From a virus: 27,161 bases of DNA. Of the stretch, positions 8,713-16,722 are shown in pieces. The position numbers and the translations under genes were made by a program. Location: IMG/VR virus record IMGVR_UViG_3300029309_000287, positions 1 to 27,161 of that record. One strand, given 5' to 3'. The stretch's first letter is position 1. Each line of letters begins with the position of its first letter. Below the pieces are notes generated by a model. It was not told the origin of the DNA and made no database searches. It worked only from the letters and a program-made list of their open reading frames with translations.

Positions 8713-10716
8713 TCACAAATCAAATGTATTCATGCGTGGGAACAATGCCAACACCGTTAATGGCAGTGGTTGCGTTTGCCTCACAAAAATACGGTCATCA
8801 TCTTCAAACCCACCAGGAAACTCTATCTCTTTGTCTCCTGTAAATAATGGTATGGCAGTATCCATATCCATAGAACTATCTCTAAATGGTATACGATCTA
8901 AGTCATCAGCGCCATTACCAACTTCTACACCTACTGTTTCAAACAATCTTAATGTGATTGCATGAATACGCTTTGGTTTACCCTGACTTGTGCCGTCAAC
9001 AGAACCACTTTCAATACGTAATGTTTCTAGGTTGCTTGTGAACGAAAAGCCCACAGATGCACTTGTTGCAGAAAAATCAAGCGCAATACCACCAGATGCA
9101 ACCGTTTTATCAGGATGACTTGCACCATTCGCTAACACAGATACACTTTCACCCGGCAAATGGTATAACCCTGATAAACTACTCACTGCACCGCCACTAT
9201 ACGACAATCCACTATCAACAAAGAAAGCACCTGTTGTATTTGCGCCAAAGTCAAACAATTTAAGTTTTTCTACGTATCTTTTTGTTACACTGTTGATTGT
9301 ACGCTTCACAATCATGTACAATTCATCTTCACCACTATCAGACGGCAATGTTGCAATGCTTTCTACCACAGCTTGTCCACCGCTAAAAGCACCGCCGATT
9401 ACATGCTTATGCCAAGCAACAACCTCTTCTTCACGTCTATATGTCATTCCTAAAAGCGTACCGTCTGCTCTTGTAGCCCACACAACACTATCTGGCTCTT
9501 GTTGATACGCAAACTGTGTAAGACCGCCATCTGTGATATGCTCTGCAAGTATCGTCATATCAGGGGCAGAATACCCACCAGTATTAACATTACCAACAAA
9601 CTTAAACTCTCTAACTTTACGTGCGCCACGTTGCACAAACAACGTTACATCAGCAACTTGCACAGGCTCTATTGCCGCTGATCCATAGTTTGAATACTTA
9701 CGTATCAATGTTGTTGTGGGTGTTATAGGTCCATCATTTGTTGACGTAAGCACATATTCACCGCCAGATGTACCAATCGTAAGCACTCTTGTTGCCGAAA
9801 GATAACGAATTGCATTTACTTGATTTGACGCAATCGTATAGATTAGTGCGTCATCAGCGTTTGAGCCAACGGTAAAGTTTTCATAATTTCCGTTTTTACT
9901 AAACCAGATACTTTGCGGATTATTATTTGTACCTGCGAATACAAGTCTTTGCTCAAAAAACGAAACACAACTTGGCCTATTATCAGATCCACTCAATCCT
10001 GGTGAGGGAGACCCAGAAATAGAAAGTGTAGCGAAAGTCCAATTATTGTGATCCGATCTTGTTAAGGTGCGTATATCATATGATGGATGCACAATATACA
10101 TTGTATCCGCAGATTGAGCAAATCTAATATTAAACAAATCAGCCTCAGCATATGGCGTTGCTACTTCAAAGATTTCTGTTGCAGTGCCACCAGATGTATA
10201 CGTTGTAAAGCTCGTAGTATTTATGTCATTTCCAAAGAGATCTTGCAGAGAAAACGTGTTAGTGCTTGAATTTGCTACTAAATAATTCCTACCATTTACC
10301 TCTGTCATACCGCCTAAGCTATCAACAAACACTTCGTCACCATTGCTAAAACCGTGACTATTGCTTGTAAATACACCGGGGTTTGCCTTTGTTGCGGCAG
10401 TAATTGTTTTTGCGGAAGAGTTTAAGACCTGTAGATCATTACGAAACACTCGCATAATCTGATTACCAAACTCAAGAATATACGTATCACTTGTTTTAAA
10501 CTGAAACGGAATAAGCCGTGTTTTAACTGAGCTACTCTTTACCTCACCTAAATACTCAGTGCCGGGGCGTCTTGTAACGCCACCGTGCGGCATCACCACC
10601 ATGTTCGTAAGATCTGATAATCCTTCACGATATTTTTCAATATTCGTTCTACCCTCTAGTCTAGGGCTTATTTCACCAGCAGTAAAAGAACTAAGAGCAG
10701 GGGCGCTTCTTGCCAT
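8713..10716 (-). CDS. Tail tubular protein B (tail nozzle)
   Basis: 667 aa. The opening MARSAPALSSFTAGEISPRL, then EGRTNIEKYREGLSDLTN and MPHGGVTRRPGTEYLG, is characteristic of the nozzle proteins of T7-like and related podoviruses. The rest is beta-rich with repeated short strands, as expected of the beta-propeller nozzle (T7 gp12 is 794 aa). It starts two bases after the stop of tail tube A (TAGGAATG). Role: forms the distal hexameric tube and the attachment surface for fibres. Identification is firm from the N-terminal pattern together with gene order. Confidence 0.9.
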   Translation of the reverse strand: MARSAPALSSFTAGEISPRLEGRTNIEKYREGLSDLTNMVVMPHGGVTRRPGTEYLGEVKSSSVKTRLIPFQFKTSDTYILEFGNQIMRVFRNDLQVLNSSAKTITAATKANPGVFTSNSHGFSNGDEVFVDSLGGMTEVNGRNYLVANSSTNTFSLQDLFGNDINTTSFTTYTSGGTATEIFEVATPYAEADLFNIRFAQSADTMYIVHPSYDIRTLTRSDHNNWTFATLSISGSPSPGLSGSDNRPSCVSFFEQRLVFAGTNNNPQSIWFSKNGNYENFTVGSNADDALIYTIASNQVNAIRYLSATRVLTIGTSGGEYVLTSTNDGPITPTTTLIRKYSNYGSAAIEPVQVADVTLFVQRGARKVREFKFVGNVNTGGYSAPDMTILAEHITDGGLTQFAYQQEPDSVVWATRADGTLLGMTYRREEEVVAWHKHVIGGAFSGGQAVVESIATLPSDSGEDELYMIVKRTINSVTKRYVEKLKLFDFGANTTGAFFVDSGLSYSGGAVSSLSGLYHLPGESVSVLANGASHPDKTVASGGIALDFSATSASVGFSFTSNLETLRIESGSVDGTSQGKPKRIHAITLRLFETVGVEVGNGADDLDRIPFRDSSMDMDTAIPLFTGDKEIEFPGGFEDDDRIFVRQTQPLPLTVLALFPRMNTFDL

Positions 10717-10718
10717 TC

Positions 10719-11324
10719 CTAGAACCTACTCTCAATCAAGTCACTTGCTTCCAAGCGCTGTGTAGCGCTCTCTGTAGCGTCGTTAAATCTAGCTTCTTTA
10801 ACCTCAGCTTCATACTTGGCAAACATTGTTTGCACGACGCTGTTTGAACCTGTGATAGCATACGCAATGTTAGATGCTAGTCGAGCAGATAGCGCTTGTA
10901 TTAGGCTTGGATCATACTGTTGTGGATCTGTAATCTTTGCAATGTACTTTATCTTTGCTGTACCTTCGTCAGTCACAAGCTTTCTTCCCTCTATCGCAAA
11001 CACAGGACCGCCAGAATTGTTTGTCATGTTGTCTTGTGGATATGACAGAGAGCCATTGCTGAACTCTAAAACTCGTAAACAAAATGGATCTGCTGGAAGT
11101 GCGTACTGAAACGTATACCCAAAGTTAGGTGCTGTGCTATCTTGTGCAAGCTCTGCTCTGACAATCAAACAATTCCAAGGGTGTGATCTAAACACCGCAT
11201 CTCGCGTTCCTTCGTAAAACTGATTAACAACACGAGCCGCTTTACTGTTTTCAGAAAAGCTAGAAATGTTTGACGCTCCTAAAAGATTAAGTGCGTAGTT
11301 AGCTATATCAACCGTACTTGCCAT
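10719..11324 (-). CDS. Tail tubular protein A (adaptor/gatekeeper)
   Basis: 201 aa against 196 aa for T7 gp11. The start MASTVDIANYALNLLGASNI and the following helix with VVNQFYEGTRDAVFRSHPWN are the typical signature of tail tube A / head-completion adaptor proteins, where an Asn-Arg-Thr region precedes the conserved HPWN. A GGAGA ribosome site lies upstream, inside the trailing sequence of a hairpin terminator, so this gene is separated from the capsid genes by partial termination. Role: dodecameric ring joining portal and nozzle. Confidence 0.92.
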   Translation of the reverse strand: MASTVDIANYALNLLGASNISSFSENSKAARVVNQFYEGTRDAVFRSHPWNCLIVRAELAQDSTAPNFGYTFQYALPADPFCLRVLEFSNGSLSYPQDNMTNNSGGPVFAIEGRKLVTDEGTAKIKYIAKITDPQQYDPSLIQALSARLASNIAYAITGSNSVVQTMFAKYEAEVKEARFNDATESATQRLEASDLIESRF

Positions 11325-11330
11325 TAACTA

Positions 11331-11364
11331 TCTCCATATAAAAGAAGGGGCGGCGAACCGCCCC
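11331..11364 (-). terminator. Rho-independent terminator behind the capsid genes
   Basis: On the minus strand a perfect 7-bp stem GGGGCGG/CCGCCCC (11364-11358 with 11353-11347) closes a TTCG tetraloop and is followed by TTCTTTT. It sits between the 153-aa virion protein and tail tube A. Since the genes behind it are essential, it must let some transcription through. T7 has its T-phi terminator at the equivalent point after gene 10, which lowers tail-gene expression relative to capsid. Confidence 0.88.
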
Positions 11365-11371
11365 ATCCTAA

Positions 11372-11833
11372 TTAGTCAACCACATACTTGATGGTTAGCT
11401 CTATAGTACCAGTTCCGGCAGCGCCGCCCATAGTAACTGTAATAGCAACACCATCTTCATTGGTATCTGTCTCTGTGCCTGAGCCTAGAGCCAGTGTAGC
11501 AAGAATGTCTACCTTCTGCGCTGATGTAGATGCAGCCGCTGCTTTGTACGCTGCTGCTGACGCGCTGACTGCGCTTCCAGCTGCATTTGTATGTGCAGCA
11601 AAACCTACAGACAAGGTTGTAGATGAACCCATTGCATCATGTGCAAGTGATCCCTCTAACAATCTTGCTCCATCGGGCAAGATAAACATCTCGATAACAT
11701 CACCTGACGCTAAAGAAGAGGCTTCAAAAGTACCATGAGCAACGCGGATACGTCCACCTAGCTCATTAGCTTTGTTCATCACGGCTGGAGTGGCTCGTGA
11801 ATTAGTGCGTTGTGTCGAAAAAACAGTAGCCAT
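11372..11833 (-). CDS. Probable head decoration or minor capsid protein
   Basis: 153 aa, starting 13 nt after the capsid protein stop, with AAGGAGA upstream. The pattern is beta-rich: IRVAHGTFEASSL, then GDVIEMFILPDGARLLEGSL, an Ala/Ser-rich middle (residues 80-105), and a C-terminal strand pair (AITVTM, TIELTIKYVVD). The phrase ILPDGARLLEG recurs in small proteins encoded next to phage capsid genes. The location upstream of the terminator gives it capsid-level expression, which suits a decoration protein. A cement-type function is inferred from context; the family is not identified with certainty. Confidence 0.65.
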   Translation of the reverse strand: MATVFSTQRTNSRATPAVMNKANELGGRIRVAHGTFEASSLASGDVIEMFILPDGARLLEGSLAHDAMGSSTTLSVGFAAHTNAAGSAVSASAAAYKAAAASTSAQKVDILATLALGSGTETDTNEDGVAITVTMGGAAGTGTIELTIKYVVD

Positions 11834-11845
11834 TTATCAGTCTCC

Positions 11846-12706
11846 TTACTCGTTACAAGCAATTTCTACTACTTTTTCTTCTTCCATGCGAGTTGCCCCG
11901 ATAGACTGACAGTAGTAGACTTGCGTTGAATATGACTTGTCGGCTCGTTCATCAATACGTGCGGCTGGCTCTTTACCAACAGCAAGCTTAATACCATCTG
12001 ATGCAAACGCAATAACCTGACGGTCACTGTTACTGTCTGTGTTTAGACGGTTAGATACGATGAATTGAAAGCCCACAAACGAGTTGATTTCACCTTGAGC
12101 CAAAGCTTTTACGGTATTGAAATCACTTGAAGTCACGGTTGTGTTGTTCAACAAATCACTGATTTGCTTTGGAGATACAACGATGAAACGCGGTATTGAC
12201 GGATCAACACTTGCTGCATCAAGTAACTCTTTAGCACTTACTAGTTTGGCAATTGTCAAACCAGCAGAACCATGAGCAATTTTCTGACCTGATGGAAGCG
12301 CTGTAGAAGTGCTACCATCTTTACCAGTGTTTGAAGTACCAAGAGCCGCTGTGATGATTACATCATCCATAGCACGACCCATGGCAGCTGCTGCTGCACG
12401 GCTGTAGGTTGAAGTCGGATCAACAAGTAAACGCACTTTGTCCTGATCATCGATCAAGTCAGCGTACTCATAGTCTGACATTGTTACCATACGTCTGCTG
12501 TGTGGTGTTTCCACCAACGGCGTATCCGCATGGCGTGAAGTACGTAGGACAGCGGAAGCTGCACCCACTTGGTCAAAAAAAGCTTTTTCGCCATTCACGC
12601 TTTCTGAATCTACCGCTGTACGCAATAGAGAACCCATTTGCTGCGATAGCATTTGGACGTTTGAAGAAAACTGATTGACAAAAGCTGTAGTAATTTGGGT
12701 TGACAT
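11846..12706 (-). CDS. Major capsid protein
   Basis: 286 aa, preceded by a strong ribosome site (AAAGGAG) and following the scaffold gene. Features typical of HK97-fold capsid proteins in this phage group are visible: an N-terminal helix (ITTAFVNQFSSNVQMLSQQ), a GEKAFFDQVG segment, TPHSRRMVTMSDYEYADLID with the D(Q)DKVRLLVDP turn, and a late spine-like region (IPRFIVVSPKQISDLL). The C-terminal strand reads YCQSIGATRMEEEKVVEI, where an R(M/R)-E-E-E-x-VV-I ending is common in such capsid proteins. It is shorter than T7 gp10A (345 aa). No sign of an N-terminal maturation region. Confidence 0.92.
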   Translation of the reverse strand: MSTQITTAFVNQFSSNVQMLSQQMGSLLRTAVDSESVNGEKAFFDQVGAASAVLRTSRHADTPLVETPHSRRMVTMSDYEYADLIDDQDKVRLLVDPTSTYSRAAAAAMGRAMDDVIITAALGTSNTGKDGSTSTALPSGQKIAHGSAGLTIAKLVSAKELLDAASVDPSIPRFIVVSPKQISDLLNNTTVTSSDFNTVKALAQGEINSFVGFQFIVSNRLNTDSNSDRQVIAFASDGIKLAVGKEPAARIDERADKSYSTQVYYCQSIGATRMEEEKVVEIACNE

Positions 12707-12834
12707 TACGTCTCTCCTTTACAGTTTCAGTTTCGGGTTTGCTTCGCCTGGTTATCCCAGAGGGGCCAATGCTACTGCTTAGGGCAGCTATTCCGCTTGT
12801 CTACAAGCTTTCTCGTGGGCCTTGCGGTTATCCA
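12707..12834 (-). promoter_or_regulatory. Structured leader between scaffold and capsid genes
   Basis: This 128-nt gap is the largest inside the virion block apart from the one between the terminase genes, in a block where most genes touch. Minus-strand reading shows several hairpins: GTGG/CCAC (12835-12832 with 12818-12815) enclosing CC-GCAA-GG with a GNRA loop; GCTTG-TAGA-CAAGC (12808-12795); CTGC-CCTAA-GCAG (12787-12775); and CTGG-GATAA-CCAG (12760-12748). The octamer GGATAACC occurs twice (12833-12826 and 12757-12750). The last 30 nt are unstructured, purine-rich and end in a strong ribosome site. It may stabilise capsid mRNA, mark a processing site or hide a promoter. No poly-T follows the hairpins, so it is not a standard terminator, and it does not fold as a tRNA. 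Confidence 0.5.
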
Positions 12835-13662
12835 CTAAACATACTCCCTGAGACGTAACACTTCTTGAATGTAAGTGTCATGCTCTGGGTGCATCTTATC
12901 CCAATATGGCCCATCACGTCTAGTCATCTCTGAAATTTGACGTTGAGCCTCTTGTGGTGTCATTATAAGCTCTGATGGTGCGCCTTCAAGGTTATCTTCT
13001 CCAATCTGTTCCGCTAACTGCGAAAACATCTTTACAACCATTGGGTGATCCCCTAACATTCGTCCGTCCGATAAAGTGATATTATCAAATATTTCTGTAT
13101 CACCAAGCAAATCTCTTGCTGCCATTTGTGCAAGTTCAAGTCTCTGGTCAAACGCTTGACCAAACTCCTGACGTAATTCTTGCTCACCTTCATGCAAAGC
13201 TTTCTCTGTGGTCTCAGTCATATCAGTTTCCAAGCCACTAATTGTATCTCTGACAAAACCCATCATTTCATTTGCTTGTGCATTTGTAAGACCAGCAGTC
13301 AATGCGCGTTCACGAAAGTTTCCAACAAGATCCTCACTTACGGAAATTTCGCTTTCTGCAAACTCATAAGCATTTGCTTCTTGCGGTGCGCCAAGTTTTG
13401 AAAATACCTCACGCCATTCTTCTGGCGTTGCAGATTTACTAGGTATGGCTACCTTGTCGGCTCCAATCATGCGTTGTGCATGAACATAGCTTTTCGCTAA
13501 CGCACTAGGGTCCGTAAAGTTTCGTAGTGATGGTTCATTACGTAGCTCTTCTGGTAAGCTTTCTAAAAAGCCAACTGGTGCGGTTTCTGGTGCAGCTTCT
13601 GCTACAACAGCTTCTGGTACAGCTTCTTGAGATCCAGTATCTTGGATTGCCTCTTCGCTCAT
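12835..13662 (-). CDS. Capsid assembly scaffolding protein
   Basis: 275 aa, acidic. It begins with a disordered Glu/Ala/Pro-rich region (residues 1-30), then FLESLPEELRNEPSLRNFTD and an AKSYVHAQRMIG helix. This layout is typical of T7-like and related scaffolds, where the LPEELR..PSL..F.D..ALAKSYVHAQ pattern is well known. The remainder is helical and ends with a charged tail. The ATG overlaps the stop of the preceding 69-aa gene (ATGA), and the capsid gene follows after a 128-nt leader. Role: directs procapsid assembly and leaves before or during packaging. Confidence 0.9.
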   Translation of the reverse strand: MSEEAIQDTGSQEAVPEAVVAEAAPETAPVGFLESLPEELRNEPSLRNFTDPSALAKSYVHAQRMIGADKVAIPSKSATPEEWREVFSKLGAPQEANAYEFAESEISVSEDLVGNFRERALTAGLTNAQANEMMGFVRDTISGLETDMTETTEKALHEGEQELRQEFGQAFDQRLELAQMAARDLLGDTEIFDNITLSDGRMLGDHPMVVKMFSQLAEQIGEDNLEGAPSELIMTPQEAQRQISEMTRRDGPYWDKMHPEHDTYIQEVLRLREYV

Positions 13663-13868
13663 TGTGGTTCCTTCCCTTCAGACAACATCCTGACGATCAA
13701 CAGCACGGCTGCTCGTTGTCCTTCGTTAAATGAATTTTCATATGGATCGCCAGTAAACGTGGTTGCCTCAAATCCAAATCGGGACTTGAGATCACTCAAT
13801 ACTCTTTCGCCGTCCTCTGTATTAAACGTGCGTCTATAAGCCAATTTTAACTCTTCTATTTCTTTCAT
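13659..13868 (-). CDS. Bbp19-like small phage protein
   Basis: 69 aa. Residues 9-33 (LAYRRTFNTEDGERVLSDL then RFG) and later DPYENSFNEGQRAAVLLI match the pattern of Bbp19-like proteins of podoviruses such as Bordetella BPP-1 (R-x-F-x-x-x-G-x-x-V-L-x-D-L, then FNEGQR-x-V-V-x-x-I). These small proteins are regularly encoded next to portal or scaffold genes; their function is not established. It is joined to the portal gene by TAATG and to the scaffold gene by ATGA, so all three are probably translationally coupled. Confidence 0.75.
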   Translation of the reverse strand: MKEIEELKLAYRRTFNTEDGERVLSDLKSRFGFEATTFTGDPYENSFNEGQRAAVLLIVRMLSEGKEPQ

Positions 13869-15466
13869 TAGTCAACAGACCCTGCTGCTTTAATCAATGG
13901 CGCTACCTTCTGTGCTGTCTCAGCTTGCATCATTTGTTGCTGCATTGCTTGCTGCGCCTCTTCTTGCGCCGCCTTTTCTTCACGTAAACGCCTTACTTCT
14001 TCATTGCTTCTAATAACTCGTGCCGGGATACCTGTAACCTCTACAAGATACTGCACAAGCTTGTCATCATCGAGATAATCCATCACAGGCGCAATCTCTG
14101 CTACCTGCATCATTACCTCAAAGCCACGCAACATTGACTGTAAATCTGTAAGTCTCTGCGCCTTGGCAAGCGGTGAGACATACTCAATATCAATGTCTTG
14201 GCCTTGTAGTTGCTCAGGAGCAGCTGGGAGGAGACCATTCCTGAGCAGCAACGCAAAGGATCTGGAGATTAATGGCTGGAGCAATTCGGATTGGAGCCTA
14301 CCGAGAACTGGTCCTAAAAGCCGCATCTTTTCCTCGTTACGTTGCAACACTTCAGTTGCTGTCATCGCTGGCCCTTGCGACATCAACAACTGATCCACAT
14401 AGAAAGCCTGACGTATTGCATTACGTCTTTGCTCTTCCATGTTTAAACCGAGAGGATTGTTTGCTCCAATATTAAGAGGCTCTAGCCTATCTCTTGTACC
14501 TGTTCTGTAGAAATTTAACGCCCCCGGTGTTGTACGTACAGGCAACATAAATCCGTCATCTGGAACCATCAGAGGTGGGTCAACCTGTTTCTGACTTGCT
14601 CTAATTGTTATTTCTGACATTTTGTTTAGCATCTTTACATCTGGCAGTGCGTTCATTGCTGGACTTCTGCCATACGTACTTACGCTATCTTTTACGAAAC
14701 GCGGAACCATAAACGGAAAATCATCAAAGCCACCTTCAGACAATAACTGTCTAGTGTCTGCATGATAATAAACAGACGCTATTGCCTTGTTCTGTGCCTT
14801 ACGACCTTTTGTTTCTCCACGCGGATATATCGCATGAATTATCTCATGCTCTTTGTGTGGCTCATTTTTAAAATCTTTTGCCATCTGTGTTGGCAATGTT
14901 TCCTCACCAAAGCGCTGCGCCGCAGCACGAGCAGAAATCTTAAACTTTCTATAGATTGTATCTACTTTGCCATTTGCATCTTCTGCTACCGTAATCTCTG
15001 CAATATGCCTACATGAAAACCGCAAGCCCTCTTTGTCACCCTCAACATAGAAAGCAGCAGTGCCAAACACTACAAGATCATAATAAAGCTCATGTATCTC
15101 TTGCTGAAAGTTTGATCTGTTAAAAGCTTGGTACATTTGATCCAAGCACAATTCCAACCACTCATTTGCCATATCGTCATTTTGTAGTGATGGATCTCGA
15201 TACCGCATAGAAAACCAAGGGGTGCTAGGAGATGTAAGCATACCATGCAAGCTAGACGATAAAAGCTCAACAGCATGGATCGCTGTGCCGTCATAGATTA
15301 ACTCTGTACGTTTATCACCTTGCGTTCTTTTCTTGGTTATGTCTGCTTTACGCGGCAACATAAAATCAGCTAACTCTTGCCAATGACGTTCCCAATTAGA
15401 GCGTGAGCTTTGCAAAGATTTATAACGTCTATCAAGTTGCGCTATCAACGGTAAGATCTGTGGCAT
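13868..15466 (-). CDS. Portal protein (T7-like head-tail connector)
   Basis: 532 aa, compared with 536 aa for T7 gp8. The N-terminal helix has NWERHWQELADFMLPRKAD, then YDGTAIHAVELLSSSLHGML-type helix, SPSTPWFSMR, and a mid-protein segment with MSQGPAMTATEVLQRNEEK, all hallmarks of the T7-type head-tail connector family. The C-terminal 40 residues are Gln- and Ala-rich coiled coil. The ATG overlaps the stop of the previous small gene (TAATG). Role: dodecameric portal through which DNA is packaged and ejected; partner of TerL and of tail tube A. Confidence 0.95.
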   Translation of the reverse strand: MPQILPLIAQLDRRYKSLQSSRSNWERHWQELADFMLPRKADITKKRTQGDKRTELIYDGTAIHAVELLSSSLHGMLTSPSTPWFSMRYRDPSLQNDDMANEWLELCLDQMYQAFNRSNFQQEIHELYYDLVVFGTAAFYVEGDKEGLRFSCRHIAEITVAEDANGKVDTIYRKFKISARAAAQRFGEETLPTQMAKDFKNEPHKEHEIIHAIYPRGETKGRKAQNKAIASVYYHADTRQLLSEGGFDDFPFMVPRFVKDSVSTYGRSPAMNALPDVKMLNKMSEITIRASQKQVDPPLMVPDDGFMLPVRTTPGALNFYRTGTRDRLEPLNIGANNPLGLNMEEQRRNAIRQAFYVDQLLMSQGPAMTATEVLQRNEEKMRLLGPVLGRLQSELLQPLISRSFALLLRNGLLPAAPEQLQGQDIDIEYVSPLAKAQRLTDLQSMLRGFEVMMQVAEIAPVMDYLDDDKLVQYLVEVTGIPARVIRSNEEVRRLREEKAAQEEAQQAMQQQMMQAETAQKVAPLIKAAGSVD

Positions 15467-15672
15467 TACATCATTCCATAATTATTCATTAAAGAGCGTT
15501 TTTTCTTCTTGTTAGTCATTGCCAACCCTTCTGTGGAACCACCTTGCGTTCTACCAGCCATCTTTTGATTTAGACGCTCTAAAGGATCAACCGTCATATC
15601 CGCACGACGCTTTGCAGGTTGTGCCGACTTTGCACCCATCTCGCCAGCAATGTTTCTACGATACATAATCAT
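15466..15672 (-). CDS. Small basic protein with C-terminal RSLMN motif
   Basis: 68 aa, rich in Lys, Arg and Met. It runs from ATG at 15672, in an ATGA overlap with the upstream gene; a second ATG at 15666 is an alternative start. The C-terminus reads NKKKKRSLMNNYGMM. A (R/K)SLM(N/G) signature also ends the preceding protein (RRRRSLMGGGLIR) and appears in small basic proteins of the lysis-side cluster at 25 kb. The middle (DPLERLNQKMAGRTQGG) is probably disordered. Function unknown; lying between the terminase and portal genes, it may be a minor virion component. Confidence 0.6.
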   Translation of the reverse strand: MIMYRRNIAGEMGAKSAQPAKRRADMTVDPLERLNQKMAGRTQGGSTEGLAMTNKKKKRSLMNNYGMM

Positions 15673-16247
15673 CTGATTAAACCACCGCCCATAAGAGATC
15701 TTCGCCTACGAACTGTTCCAGCTGCGCCAGTGCCAAGCAATCCTTTTGCGCTTGTTGCAATCGTTGAAACTCTACCCTTGCCAGTACTTTCAATAGCGTC
15801 AGCCTCGGTTTCGCTCGTAACAACACGATTATCAATCACATCACCGACACCTACATCTCCACCCTTATATGTTGTATCCGCACCTGTATCTACCGTTTCT
15901 GTAAAGGGTGGGGGTGCTGGTGGGGGAGTGGGGGTAGTCGGCGCTGTAGGTTGTGTAGGTGTTGTTGGTGCAGTCGGCGTCACAGGAGCAACTGATTCTG
16001 TTGTTGTATCAGTAGTAGCTGTAGCTGCTCTTTCTCTTCTACGATCCCTACTTCTTCGTTCTCTAAGACGTTCTTGCTCTGCTTGTGCAGCCGCTGCACG
16101 TCCAGGCAATCGAGAATAGTAATCAGCGTCTTTTTGCTTTAGACCAGTATCCATCAAAACATCATCAGTAATTTTTCGTAAACCACTTTTGTTTGTTCCA
16201 GGTGGTCTTGCTCCGGGGCTTCTTCTACTGCCGCACAAACTACCCAT
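15669..16247 (-). CDS. Proline/threonine-rich phage protein with basic C-terminus
   Basis: The start chosen is ATG at 16247 (MGSLCGSRRSPGARPPG, 192 aa). AAGGAG lies just upstream, and the neighbouring gene stops at 16249, whereas an earlier start at 16286 would overlap it by 38 nt. Domain layout: Gly/Pro/Arg-rich N-terminus, a charged helix (about residues 40-70, ending RRSRDRRRERAATATT), a long Thr-Pro repeat region (about 75-110, P-T-x-P-T units ending PPPAPPPF), a Val/Asp-rich part, and a C-terminal GTVRRRRSLMGGGLIR. Most of it looks disordered. Short proteins of this kind often sit between the terminase and portal genes of podoviruses; their role is unknown. The Pro-rich region carries a G-rich tract on the opposite strand. 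Confidence 0.6.
   Translation of the reverse strand: MGSLCGSRRSPGARPPGTNKSGLRKITDDVLMDTGLKQKDADYYSRLPGRAAAAQAEQERLRERRSRDRRRERAATATTDTTTESVAPVTPTAPTTPTQPTAPTTPTPPPAPPPFTETVDTGADTTYKGGDVGVGDVIDNRVVTSETEADAIESTGKGRVSTIATSAKGLLGTGAAGTVRRRRSLMGGGLIR
15906..15934 (+). other. G-quadruplex-type sequence
   Basis: Four G-runs on the plus strand (15906-15908, 15910-15914, 15922-15926, 15930-15934) with loops of 1, 7 and 3 nt fit the G3+N1-7 pattern. It is opposite the Thr-Pro-rich codons of the gene on the minus strand, so it could simply follow from CCC/CCA codon use, yet it stands out in AT-rich DNA. Confidence 0.45.
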
Positions 16248-16248
16248 A

Positions 16249-16722
16249 CTATATCTCCTTCTGCATAAACGAACCCATAGGCTCAAAGCCTAAACGCATC
16301 ATTAACCTAGCAGCCCTGCTTGACGCAATACCAGACGTTGCACCTGTCATAATACGAACCGCACCATTCTCTTTAGCCCACGCTTCAAACATCTTCATAA
16401 GCCTTACACCAGCTATTCCACCACGCTCTTGAGGTACAACATACCAGATATAATCGCCCCCGACTAGTGTGTTACTATACGGAAACGAAAAAATCATCCC
16501 AATTAACACACCTATGACCTCTCCGTGCTTTTTTGCCAAGAAGATTTGATCCTCTTCATTTCGCACCCTCTCAACAATCCAACTCGTCATCTTATCATAA
16601 TCAAAGTCTGCAAACACCTGCCAACTCTCTTTATGAAACCTCGCACACAACTCAACCACCTCTGGCACGTCCGAAATCTGCGCTACGCAATATTGTTTCG
16701 GTTCAAGCTGCAAATGGGTCAT
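16249..16722 (-). CDS. GNAT-family acetyltransferase-like protein
   Basis: 157 aa. The acetyl-CoA-binding motif A is visible at residues 95-110 (VVPQERGGIAGVRLMK: a strand, then the Q/R-x-x-G-x-A loop and a helix). It is followed by a strand with MTGATSG and a closing helix SRAARLMMRLGFEPMG, the usual end of the GNAT fold. The first part (ISDVPEVVELCARFHKESW) is the typical first helix. The gene overlaps the TerL stop by 20 nt and has GGTGATGG upstream, so it is part of the packaging operon. Phage GNAT proteins at this position are seen in several podoviruses; the substrate is unknown and could be a virion or host protein. Confidence 0.78.
   Translation of the reverse strand: MTHLQLEPKQYCVAQISDVPEVVELCARFHKESWQVFADFDYDKMTSWIVERVRNEEDQIFLAKKHGEVIGVLIGMIFSFPYSNTLVGGDYIWYVVPQERGGIAGVRLMKMFEAWAKENGAVRIMTGATSGIASSRAARLMMRLGFEPMGSFMQKEI

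Noticed and set aside
11388-11738. Plus-strand 116-aa open frame
   Set aside because: Lies wholly opposite the decoration-like gene; low complexity and no ribosome site.
12707-12834. tRNA or tmRNA before the capsid gene
   Set aside because: Several hairpins but no acceptor stem, no T-loop pattern and no CCA-type end.
15619-16119. Plus-strand 166-aa open frame rich in Val, Gly and Ser
   Set aside because: Reverse reading of the Thr-Pro-rich gene, created by its GC-rich repeats.
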